Of a DNA stretch of 64,000 nucleotides, positions 8,532 to 16,143 are shown piece after piece (positions within the stretch are counted from its first letter, which is position 1; the number at the start of each line of letters is the position of its first letter). The position numbers and the translations under genes were made by a program. The DNA comes from Paenibacillus sp. S150 (lineage in GTDB: Bacteria > Bacillota > Bacilli > Paenibacillales > Paenibacillaceae). Under the pieces are notes generated by a model. That model was given only the letters and a program-made list of their open reading frames with translations. It searched no databases and was not told the DNA's origin. The DNA lies in NCBI RefSeq assembly GCF_019352175.1, contig NZ_JACBYI010000029.1, positions 1-64,000 on the forward strand, read 5' to 3'.

Positions 8532-10961
8532 CTACGAAAAGAACCCTCCCCCCCAACTGTCGTTGTTTACATTCACCCCGTATTCATCGTTATACGCCCC
8601 TTCTTTCAAAACACGCATTTGACCGTCCAGACATGTGGCAAGGCCGCCGTTGTTATCCAGTTCCTCAACCTCATATGGAAACAGATTAACCGTAAACTGC
8701 TGTGCCTTCCGCAGCAATCTTCCGAAATCCTCGATTCGTTCCGCACCATTAAGCGCCGCGATAATGTCCTTTCCCTCGCCATACGGCACCACCACAGAGA
8801 TGCTTCTATTATCAATGACCTCAAAGTACTCCGCCGCTGTCCGGTAACTGTTCACGAGAAATATGGGGGGCCTTGGCGGTTTGTTTTGACAATATTCTTG
8901 AAAATAACGATTATCTTGAGGACTTGCGAACAGCAAGTCGGTCATCCGAAGGCGAAGTTCTTTAATATTAAACTCCAACAAAGGCTCAACCTCCTGATAG
9001 AAGCGTTGAAAGTAATACTGCATGGCTGCTACCGACAAAAGATGTCCGCCATGGGCCGTTTCCTTGTGCCTGAGATCGACCAGCATTTGCCTTGTGATTT
9101 CTTTTCCCTTACGGACTTCTTGCAGATGAACCAGATTTTCTTGCGCATGATCAATGACATAGACCTGTTGAAGCGGGTCTTCACCATGTCTGTTACACCT
9201 TCCCGCCGCTTGGGCAATGGAATCAAGCCCGGACAACGAACGGATAACACACTCAAAACTGACATCCACTCCCGCCTCGATTAGCGGTGTGCTGATGCAT
9301 ACCAGCTTCTCTTGGTTCTTAAGACGATCTCGAATCTCAGCCAAAATCTGCTTGCGATGATATGCGCACATGGAGGTGCTTAGGTGATATACGGCCGTAT
9401 CCAAGCTCCCTTGCAACAGTTGATACAAGTCTTTGACTACTGATTTGGTGTTCAGGATGATTAACAGGCTGCGTTTGGTTTCAAGCCTGTCGGCTATAAA
9501 GGCTGTCAGCGTTTCATTGGTAAACGGTTCTTTTGTTGCTTCATCCATAATTTCTACCCGCTTGAAGGCGTTAATCACTTGTGAGAGATCGGAGATCATC
9601 TCAGCTTCAGGATTTATATGTAATCGGTGCTTCACAAAATCCAGCGCAGGTTGAGTTGCCGTACACAGGACAAGGCTGGAACGACCATAGTCCTTAAGAA
9701 AATTAAGAGCTTGATTAAACAGTGCTACGCAGGAAACCGGAACTTTCTGCACTTCATCAAACACAACGACGGACTCGCATATATTGTGGAGCCGGCGAAT
9801 ATTTCTGCTGCCCTTTGCATAAAAGGCATTCAGAAACTGAACCATTGTCGTAAAGACAACCGGCGAATCCCAATTGTCCTTGGCCAGCTTTAGCTTTTGT
9901 TGAATATTTACAAGTCCATCGTCCGCTTCATCATCTTGAACTTCTTCTATCACATTGGAATGATGCTCCAGAATATGAGCCTCGTCATCTAAAATTCTGC
10001 GTACCTCAGCCGCATTTTGCTCAATAATCGTGGTATACGGAAGAACATAAATGATGCGTTTTTTGCAACGGGCAATGGCATGCTTCAAGGCGTAGCGCAA
10101 GCTGGCCAGCGTCTTTCCTCCACCTGTGGGGATGGATAAGGTATAGATGCCAGAAGGGTTGTCAGCAAAAGCATCGCATTGTTCTGACATTGCGCTTCTT
10201 AATTTGTTTATATCAGATTCTGAATCCCCCTTTTGCGAGAATCTCTGGATTTCATCCATTAATTTGCTGTAGTAATTTTGAAAGAGTTCATTTCTGCATT
10301 TTCCGTCCTCTTCCTCATCGTAAGCCTTCTCTTCAAACCGTCTCGTGTCAGTCCGGTCGGCATCAATCAGTGCGCTGAACACAAATTTAGTCAAAAACAT
10401 ACACTTAAGCTCCATGCTAAACGAAGAAGGCAATTCAAAAAAACGTTTCAGTTCCTGAGCGGCCAACTCGACATAATGGAGAAATTCTTGTTCTGGCATC
10501 ACCTGCTCGAAGAACAAGGCTATGCTTCGCTCGAAATCAGAAATATCCTCCTTGTCCCTGACACGGCGCAAATAAGGGGAATCCAGGTTCGGGTCCAGAT
10601 AGTCATGCAGATAGGAATGATGCGATATGATGGCGTTGCCTACAATTTCAGCAAGCAGCCCTTTTTCCCGTTCAATTTTACCGGTATGACAAAACTGATA
10701 TAACATCTTGCCGCCAGCCGTTGAATGATCAACACTCCCGCGCTGGACAGGCTTTTCGGGATGGAGCACAGCTTGTGTAATATAGTTCAGAAAAGCCGAG
10801 GTCAACTTCCCCATATCATGAAGCAAGCCGGCTAATCCCGTAATATGGACAATATCCAATTTGGCCCCGAACAATTCCGCCAGTCGCTGGACACCCCGCA
10901 AATGCACATCTACCCACTGGTTTTCATGGTCACTTTCGCGTATGTGAGCAATGTATCTCAT
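8532..10961 (-). CDS. cas3: CRISPR-associated helicase-nuclease Cas3 (HD plus helicase)
   Basis: An 809-aa single-chain Cas3 that degrades target DNA after Cascade binding. The N-terminal HD nuclease has H20, the HD pair H48-D49 in LLHDMGK, and a later HSYLHD. The SF2 helicase follows, with Walker A (PTGGGKT), the DExx box as DEVQ, a TATQ motif III and the C-terminal GRCNRHGE motif VI. AGGAGG lies 6 nt before the ATG. It is the first gene of the operon. A terminator-like hairpin at 11143-11171 separates it from array 2, so it probably has its own promoter in 10965-11140, though none stands out. Confidence 0.96.
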   Translation of the reverse strand: MRYIAHIRESDHENQWVDVHLRGVQRLAELFGAKLDIVHITGLAGLLHDMGKLTSAFLNYITQAVLHPEKPVQRGSVDHSTAGGKMLYQFCHTGKIEREKGLLAEIVGNAIISHHSYLHDYLDPNLDSPYLRRVRDKEDISDFERSIALFFEQVMPEQEFLHYVELAAQELKRFFELPSSFSMELKCMFLTKFVFSALIDADRTDTRRFEEKAYDEEEDGKCRNELFQNYYSKLMDEIQRFSQKGDSESDINKLRSAMSEQCDAFADNPSGIYTLSIPTGGGKTLASLRYALKHAIARCKKRIIYVLPYTTIIEQNAAEVRRILDDEAHILEHHSNVIEEVQDDEADDGLVNIQQKLKLAKDNWDSPVVFTTMVQFLNAFYAKGSRNIRRLHNICESVVVFDEVQKVPVSCVALFNQALNFLKDYGRSSLVLCTATQPALDFVKHRLHINPEAEMISDLSQVINAFKRVEIMDEATKEPFTNETLTAFIADRLETKRSLLIILNTKSVVKDLYQLLQGSLDTAVYHLSTSMCAYHRKQILAEIRDRLKNQEKLVCISTPLIEAGVDVSFECVIRSLSGLDSIAQAAGRCNRHGEDPLQQVYVIDHAQENLVHLQEVRKGKEITRQMLVDLRHKETAHGGHLLSVAAMQYYFQRFYQEVEPLLEFNIKELRLRMTDLLFASPQDNRYFQEYCQNKPPRPPIFLVNSYRTAAEYFEVIDNRSISVVVPYGEGKDIIAALNGAERIEDFGRLLRKAQQFTVNLFPYEVEELDNNGGLATCLDGQMRVLKEGAYNDEYGVNVNNDSWGGGFFS

Positions 10962-10985
10962 ATGTAACCTCCTAAAAAAACATGA

Positions 10986-11303
10986 TTATAGGTCTTTATA
11001 CACAAATCGCATTATTTCTCCTAAAAAAGGATGACCTTCAACTATTTCCATAGACCCAAACTCTATTCCTGCCGAAATAACAATAATCTTTGTATTTTTT
11101 CTACTATTTTGTCTGAATGTGATAAAGGAAGTCCGGAACACAGAAAAAAAGATATCTCCGCAGAGATATCTAGAGACAAACGTATAATCAACTTCATAAT
11201 TCATTTCAAATTCCAATCCATATATTCGATACGGAGCGCGACTCAAATCCAATAAACCCAGGGGAGAAATATATTTTAATCTACGCACTCCATACGAATC
11301 CAT
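10986..11303 (-). CDS. Doubtful 105-aa ORF between array 2 and cas3
   Basis: An open frame of 105 codons whose first residues (MDSYGVRRLKY) are translated from a decayed CRISPR repeat. The rest (for example VISAGIEFGSMEIVEG) looks protein-like but matches nothing I recognise. It spans a hairpin plus T-run that looks like a terminator on the same strand, and its start has no well-spaced ribosome site. It could be a chance ORF, a small accessory gene fused to array debris, or a gene remnant. It ends 24 nt before the cas3 start codon. Confidence 0.25.
   Translation of the reverse strand: MDSYGVRRLKYISPLGLLDLSRAPYRIYGLEFEMNYEVDYTFVSRYLCGDIFFSVFRTSFITFRQNSRKNTKIIVISAGIEFGSMEIVEGHPFLGEIMRFVYKDL
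11143..11171 (-). terminator. Intrinsic terminator downstream of array 2
   Basis: A perfect 9-bp inverted repeat (AGATATCTC/GAGATATCT, 11150-11171) with a 4-nt loop is followed on the minus strand by seven T. Array 2 is transcribed leftward, so this would end its precursor RNA before cas3. The stem is AT-rich and moderately strong. Confidence 0.65.
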
Positions 11304-11465
11304 TGTCCTTCAGACGCTTAGGATTTCAATCCATGCACTCCGTACGGAGTGCGACAAAATTCAAACGCCATTTATCGCTCAAATCTTTTATTTCAATCCA
11401 CGCACTCCATACAGAGTGCGACTGAGTGTTCGTTAGGGCGTGTCTGAAAACTAAGTTTTAAGGAT

Positions 11466-11834
11466 CTACTTCAATAAAATCATCGCCGAAGCCAGAAAGA
11501 CAAAGCTCAAAAAGCTTCGTGAAAGCTTGTCATAGCGTGTTGCGATCCCACGGAATTGCTTGAGTTTGTTGAAAAAGCATTCCACCGCAAGGCGTTCTTT
11601 ATAACGGTGGAAATCACAGTCCCAGGGCTCTACCGCATTGGACTTGGGTGGGATGCAGTACGCTGCATCTTGCGATTCAATATACGCTCGAATGGTCTGA
11701 GTCCCGTAGGCTTTGTCCGCTAAAACTGCACTTCCCAATAACGTTACGCCAGCAAGAACTTCAATCGCCACCGTACAGTCATTGATATTTCCAGGCGTTA
11801 AAACCAGATGAACAGGATTCCCTAGAGCATCCAC
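11466..11834 (-). CDS. IS5-family transposase, second frame (OrfB)
   Basis: A C-terminal catalytic part, given here as 122 aa from an internal GTG, although its frame is open further upstream and is expected to be reached from OrfA by a -1 frameshift. It carries the second catalytic Asp (LADKAYG) and the Y(2)R(3)E(6)K signature of IS5 transposases (YKERLAVECFFNKLK), followed by FRGIATRYDK. All three acidic residues of the DDE triad are thus present across both frames. Confidence 0.88.
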   Translation of the reverse strand: MDALGNPVHLVLTPGNINDCTVAIEVLAGVTLLGSAVLADKAYGTQTIRAYIESQDAAYCIPPKSNAVEPWDCDFHRYKERLAVECFFNKLKQFRGIATRYDKLSRSFLSFVFLASAMILLK

Positions 11835-12238
11835 TACGGCGTGGATTTTGGTGTTGCGCCCCCCTCGCGAAAGTCCGATTTCTTGGTTGGTTTCGGCATT
11901 TTCAGCCCCTTTTCAGCCCCTGCTGCGTGCTGATGAACTTTACAGGAAGTGCTGTCCAGGGAGACTTCCTGTAAGTCTGCATCGCTGCTCAAGGACTCAA
12001 ATATCTTTTGAAAAACATCGTCTTTGCTCCACAAACGGAATCGGGAATATACCGTTTTCCAAGGGCCGAAACGTTCAGGCAAATCACGCCAAGGAGCGCC
12101 TGTTTTTACTTTCCAAAGCATTCCATTTAGCATCATTCGATTGGGCTTCGAGGGTCTGCCTTCTCCTGTATTTTCGGGTGGCAGCAGCGCTTCTATCCGC
12201 TCCCAGTGCGGGTCTCTAATTTCGTGGCGTCTTAGCAT
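11834..12238 (-). CDS. IS5-family transposase, first frame (OrfA)
   Basis: A 134-aa N-terminal part with the DUF4096-like start (LRRHEIRDPHWERIEALLPP), the WRDLPERFGPW segment and the first catalytic Asp in SLDST. The frame ends about 20 codons after the point where homologues continue with an NQEIGLSRGGRNTKIHA-like stretch; that stretch is present here in the -1 frame. IS427-type elements normally make the full protein by programmed -1 frameshifting. An A-run within TGAAAATGCC near 11893-11902 is a candidate slip site. It may therefore be functional rather than broken. Confidence 0.88.
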   Translation of the reverse strand: MLRRHEIRDPHWERIEALLPPENTGEGRPSKPNRMMLNGMLWKVKTGAPWRDLPERFGPWKTVYSRFRLWSKDDVFQKIFESLSSDADLQEVSLDSTSCKVHQHAAGAEKGLKMPKPTKKSDFREGGATPKSTP

Positions 12239-13260
12239 CTATGTCAAGGCTCCTTTTGATTTCGTCCTTGCCAAATTATGCTATAGTTTCGCTTTGGAAG
12301 CAATCTATAGTTTTCAGACACGCCCTAGGGGAATTATATTGATTTAGGAATTTCAATCCACGCACTCCATACGGAGTGCGACGACAGCTAACGGGTGGTT
12401 GACAGTCATCGTTGTATTTCAATCCACGCACTCCATACGGAGTGCGACGACTAACACGCTATGATGGGTACGTTTATAGCTACATTTCAATCCACGCACT
12501 CCATACGGAGTGCGACATGTATCGATTATCTTGAATCAAACCGGGAAACAATTTCAATCCACGCACTCCATACGGAGTGCGACTATTTTCGCTTGCGATA
12601 ACAAATCTCGCGTATCGGATTTCAATCCACGCACTCCATACGGAGTGCGACGGAGAGATAGACGATATGGCAAAACAACCAAAGATATTTCAATCCACGC
12701 ACTCCATACGGAGTGCGACTAATTCGGCCAACGCCATTCGAAAATTTGCCAGAATTTCAATCCACGCACTCCATACGGAGTGCGACAACATGCAAAAAAA
12801 CAGAACTCAAGTTCTATACGATTTCAATCCACGCACTCCATACGGAGTGCGACTGGATCACGCCAATTGCGACGGTGAAGCTACAAAATTTCAATCCACG
12901 CACTCCATACGGAGTGCGACGTTGAGCGCCAAGCGCCGGAAAATCGGAGACGTTTCATTTCAATCCACGCACTCCATACGGAGTGCGACCATATCCGTAC
13001 CCCCTCTAAAACCATTTATCAAAATTTCAATCCACGCACTCCATACGGAGTGCGACGTAAAGCAATCGCCATCATCAGAAATGGCATGTTATTTCAATCC
13101 ACGCACTCCATACGGAGTGCGACCCACCTGAAAGCCTCTTACCGCTCCGATTTCCCAAGATTTCAATCCACGCACTCCATACGGAGTGCGACGCCAGCAC
13201 TTCCCCGTCTCTGGACAGATCCACTGTATTTCAATCCACGCACTCCATACGGAGTGCGAC

Positions 13261-13441
13261 CCCGAAAAAGGACGTTTTCATGCCTGATGTGCATAAAACT
13301 CTACCTTTCTTTCATCCATTCTTTCAAAAAAAGTATAACTCAACTCTTGACATTTTGCCATGTTCAAGTTTTTCGACAATTTTCATCAAGTTTCGAGGTG
13401 CGAATCTCCCGGGGTTTTTATGGGAGCTTGGGGTTCGCACC
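13261..13441 (-). promoter_or_regulatory. CRISPR leader 2
   Basis: Non-coding sequence on the young side of array 2. The 45-nt block at 13397-13441 matches that of leader 1 at 44 of 45 positions, including the GGTGCGAA/TTCGCACC arms, and lies 136 nt from the first repeat. The 10-mer AACTCTTGAC at 13342-13351 also sits at the same distance as in leader 1. A TATACT box read leftward near 13335 may be the promoter -10, without a good -35. Sequence between these motifs is only partly conserved. Confidence 0.85.
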
Positions 13442-13498
13442 AATATTTGACCGTTTGCGCTTAAATGTTTTTTGCTACACTCATTGCCAAAATATCAA

Positions 13499-13697
13499 AA
13501 CTGCCCGGAGACTGATTTACTGGGAGCAGAAGATTGCCGCAGCCGAAGAGCAGCTCGGCTCCATTGATACCGAAATGCTTGCTCCAGGCATCGCCACGGA
13601 TGAATACTTTAATCCCGGCATGCGGGTGGTCTGCGAAAATTTTATAATTTCAAAAAGGCTGCTCCTTCATCACGAAGAGGCAGCCTTCATTGTATAG
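13499..13697 (+). pseudogene. Possible C-terminal remnant of a gene, perhaps an ABC-F ATPase
   Basis: An open frame reads RRLIYWEQKIAAAEEQLG and then SIDTEMLAPGIATDEYF, a charged coiled-coil-like sequence similar in character to the tail of ABC-F proteins. It lacks a start and any upstream domain, begins directly next to the array 2 leader region, and its end runs into a terminator hairpin. It is best read as a gene fragment left when the CRISPR locus was acquired or rearranged. The family guess is weak. Confidence 0.2.
13651..13688 (-). terminator. Hairpin terminator for the 50-aa membrane protein gene
   Basis: An AAGGCTGC/GCAGCCTT stem with further pairing (CCTT.../...GAAGAGG) is followed by five T on the minus strand, 47 nt after the stop codon of the small gene at 13735-13887. 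Confidence 0.7.
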
Positions 13698-13734
13698 TAC
13701 AAATTAGTGGAAATTGGCATCTCCATGGCGAGCT

Positions 13735-13887
13735 CTAGCGCCAGAAGCCCATAACCCAGCCTATAACCGAGATCCATAAAGGAATGCTGATGAGGATGCC
13801 CCATACCAAACCAGAGGCAATATTGCCTTCTGCAGGACGTGTCATGCCCTCCTGCTTAATCGGAAGTCTCAATTCTTCTTGTTCCAT
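13735..13887 (-). CDS. Small single-span membrane protein (50 aa)
   Basis: A 50-aa protein with an acidic N-terminal half (MEQEELRLPIKQEG) and one hydrophobic segment from about residue 25 to 48 (GLVWGILISIPLWISVIGW). AGGAGGGG lies 5 nt before the ATG, which makes it a credible gene despite its size. It has its own terminator downstream. I do not recognise the family. It lies alone between the gene fragment behind array 2 and the Nudix gene. Confidence 0.7.
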   Translation of the reverse strand: MEQEELRLPIKQEGMTRPAEGNIASGLVWGILISIPLWISVIGWVMGFWR

Positions 13888-14090
13888 GCGATCCCCTCCT
13901 AAAATATCTTATCGTCACAGTAGAGGAAAAAATGTAGACCGCCTGGCCCAAAAGGTTGGATTTCTGGTTTTTTGTTAGATATAAAGGCTCAGCGGCAATT
14001 CATTGCAAAGGCTTACATAACTATTATTAACCAGTTTTTGTCTTATTTAAAACTTATATGTTAGCTTAGTCATACATCATATGCATACTT

Positions 14091-14708
14091 CTAGTCCAAA
14101 ATGACCGGTTTTTCAGGATTCCGCAGGTATTGAAACATCGTCGCAAGCTGCTCCCGTGTGTTTCGTTCTTCCGACAGCTCCGGCAGCTCATCCTCGGCAA
14201 AAAAAGCTACTCCGTTCGTCTCCACGCCTTCCGCAGCCTCACCGCCGGTAATCCGGCAGAGGATGAACATTTTATATATATGATATGGCTCCGGCGGGTG
14301 GTTATGGAACTTCTTGTCCAGCACAGCCAGCAGACGGACCGCCTCAGCCCGGAAGCCCGACTCCTCCGCTATCTCCTTGACGACAACCTCGCTGGGTGAC
14401 AGTCCGATATCGGCCCACCCTCCGGGAAGCGCCCAGTTGCCGTCCAGCTTTTCACGAACCAGCAGAATCTTCTCCCCGCGGAAAATCACGCCGCGCACAT
14501 CCACCTTGGGTGTACTGTAGCCCTCCTCGCCCGCAAAGGCAAGCCGGATTTTCTCCTTGCTCTCATAGGTGTAATTGGCCAGAATATCCACACTCAGCTC
14601 CCTCAGCGCCTCATACCGTTCAATATCATAGACATCCTTGGCGTATGTAAGCCCCGTTTGGGCAATCGCCTGAATTTGCTTGGCCCAGGTTAACCATTTC
14701 TCTTCCAC
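14091..14708 (-). CDS. Nudix hydrolase with N-terminal Nudix-associated domain
   Basis: A 205-aa protein. Residues 1-60 form the helical domain found at the N-terminus of a subgroup of bacterial Nudix enzymes (WLTWAKQIQAIAQTGLTYAKD). The catalytic Nudix domain follows, with the box GGWADIGLSPSEVVVKEIAEESG at about residues 96-118. The usual Arg before the EExG part is Lys here. Such proteins hydrolyse nucleoside diphosphates linked to another group, often ADP-ribose or nucleotide sugars; the substrate is not evident. It lies 62 nt downstream of the methyltransferase gene on the same strand and may be cotranscribed. Confidence 0.88.
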   Translation of the reverse strand: MEEKWLTWAKQIQAIAQTGLTYAKDVYDIERYEALRELSVDILANYTYESKEKIRLAFAGEEGYSTPKVDVRGVIFRGEKILLVREKLDGNWALPGGWADIGLSPSEVVVKEIAEESGFRAEAVRLLAVLDKKFHNHPPEPYHIYKMFILCRITGGEAAEGVETNGVAFFAEDELPELSEERNTREQLATMFQYLRNPEKPVILD

Positions 14709-14770
14709 AGCTGCACCGCCTTCAATTAGTTTTGTATACTCCGGCTCTTATATAACAAATTTGCACCGGT

Positions 14771-15814
14771 CTACTCACAGAGCATCAAATGGCGGGAGAA
14801 CGCGCCTTTCTTCGCCACACAGCGGTCGATAATGGTGAAGCCCGCTTCGGCAATCATCCCGTCCACCGCTTCAATCGCCACAATGACGGCCCGGTCGGCG
14901 ATACGGCGTGTATGCACCAGGATCGACAGCTGCTCCTCAGGCGTAATCCGTGAATATAAATTATAGGGCATGTCCACAATGGCAACATCATAATGCTCCT
15001 CTATATCCGCGATGTCCCCCAGCGTAACGGTGCCGCTGAACCCGAAATGGGCAATGTTTGTCCGCGCCCCGGCAGCAATTTGGGGATTGATGTCACGGCC
15101 GGCGATATCAACGCCCATCGACAGCGCCTCCACCATTACCGTGCCTATGCCGCAGCAGGGATCTATGGCTCTGACACCGGCCGGATGGGGAACCGCCATA
15201 TTGACTGCCGCCCGGGCTACACGCGTGCCGAGGGCAATCGAGTAGCTGCGCGGTTTTTTCATCTGCCGGAACCAGGTCGCCTTGTTTTTATGATATGTAC
15301 CGAAATACCAGCGGCCGCCCAGGGTTACTATGCCGTACACCAGCTGCGGATGATTCACATCCGCCTCCCCCTCGATGCGCATGCCGATTTCCCGTTCAAT
15401 CGCTCTGCGTTCGTCGTACTCTATTTTTTTCTCCGGGGACAAATCGTTGGTCTTCACAAAAATCACCTTGAACGTCTGCCCCTCCACCTTGACCTGCCCG
15501 GTCTGCCTGTAGATGTCCTCCAGGCTGTTCCCGGCATACCTGACGTCAATCCGCTCCTTGATGAACGGGCTGCGGCTCACATCCACTTCAACCCCGCTCT
15601 GAAAGACGGCGGCTCGAATTTCACGGTCAAACAGACAGCGCAGCTCCATTCTGCATAGTGATTCTTCATCCTCAGTGCAGGCCCAGGTATATATATATGA
15701 TGGCTGTATCTTTATTTCCGGCAATTGCGCCCCGGAATCGAGGCTTGTATTGGAATTCAATGACACCGTTATTCCGCTCCTGTCGCTTCCGCCATATGCG
15801 GAAAATCTGCCCAA
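14771..15814 (-). CDS. Trm11-like RNA (guanine-N2) methyltransferase
   Basis: A 347-aa protein of the Trm11/UPF0020 type. The C-terminal Rossmann domain has the SAM motif DPCCGIGTVMVEAL, the acidic motif GRDINP, and the catalytic motif as DMPYN in place of DPPY. The N-terminal half (IYTWACTEDEE, then YAGNSLEDIYRQTGQ) is like the substrate-binding region of Paenibacillus and Bacillus homologues. It likely methylates a guanine in tRNA or other RNA, but the position is not known for this group. Met 1 at 15814 is taken from the longest frame; the first 30 residues look variable, so a shorter form is possible. Confidence 0.82.
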   Translation of the reverse strand: MGRFSAYGGSDRSGITVSLNSNTSLDSGAQLPEIKIQPSYIYTWACTEDEESLCRMELRCLFDREIRAAVFQSGVEVDVSRSPFIKERIDVRYAGNSLEDIYRQTGQVKVEGQTFKVIFVKTNDLSPEKKIEYDERRAIEREIGMRIEGEADVNHPQLVYGIVTLGGRWYFGTYHKNKATWFRQMKKPRSYSIALGTRVARAAVNMAVPHPAGVRAIDPCCGIGTVMVEALSMGVDIAGRDINPQIAAGARTNIAHFGFSGTVTLGDIADIEEHYDVAIVDMPYNLYSRITPEEQLSILVHTRRIADRAVIVAIEAVDGMIAEAGFTIIDRCVAKKGAFSRHLMLCE

Positions 15815-16143
15815 TTAACCCACTCTGTAGGCGCGCTCAGCGGCAGCACAAGATGGTTGCCTGTATGTCGGTCAGACATGTGACAGTGCCTTCTTGCCGC
15901 TTAAGCTAACTAAGTCTATCATGGCTGCTGTTCGTAATCAACAACCTGAGGGGAACGGCATTTCCAGCCGATGGGTAGAATAAGGATAGGCCGTTTCACC
16001 AATCCTTTTTGATCCATCACGAGTTCTCCAGTATAATGGAGGCATTCCACTGCCAAAAAAAGACTGCGGCGCATTGCCGCTATGCCGTGCCGGCTGATTC
16101 AGCCGGTTTTTCGCAGCGAAACACCAAGGAGGTACATATCACT
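15815..16143. other. Gene-free divergent intergenic region
   Basis: It lies between the leftward methyltransferase gene and the rightward peptidase gene and must hold both promoters. I see no repeat, riboswitch or clear operator here. The AAGGAGG before the peptidase start at 16144 is the only firm signal. Confidence 0.5.

Larger units (their letters stand above)
11436..12325 (-). mobile_element. IS5-family (IS427-like) insertion sequence inside a CRISPR spacer
   Basis: An 890-bp element bounded by perfect 18-bp terminal inverted repeats beginning GGGCGTGTCTGAAAACTA, flanked by a TA on each side, the target duplication expected for the IS427 group. It carries one transposase in two overlapping frames. 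Insertion split a 35-nt spacer of array 2 and may lower transcription of the distal, older spacers. Confidence 0.93.
11210..13260 (-). CRISPR. CRISPR array 2 (type I-C), interrupted by an insertion sequence
   Basis: Sixteen near-intact 33-nt repeats start at 11323, 11390, 12350, 12416 and so on to 13228. The repeat is one nucleotide longer than in array 1 and has an 8-bp stem with a 4-nt loop (CGCACTCC-ATAC-GGAGTGCG). The handle is the same, so transcription is leftward from the leader at 13261-13441. At the old end, 11323 has two changes and 11390 has one; two further decayed copies lie at about 11210-11242 and 11273-11305, the latter truncated. An 890-bp insertion sequence sits in the spacer after 11422. 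Removing it with one TA copy restores a 35-nt spacer. Other spacers are about 33-36 nt. Confidence 0.97.

Noticed and set aside
10985..11209. Cas operon promoter candidates (TATAAT at 10990-10985; TTGAAA and TATACG at 11209-11181, minus strand)
   Set aside because: The first has no -35 and leaves almost no leader; the second lies upstream of the terminator hairpin. Neither is convincing.
115..13260. Search by eye for spacers that match other parts of this window (self-targeting)
   Set aside because: None noticed, but a proper alignment search was not possible.
12510..13697. Plus-strand ORFs with recurring SIHALHTECD / FNPRTPYGVR peptides
   Set aside because: Read-through of the array 2 repeat, not genes.
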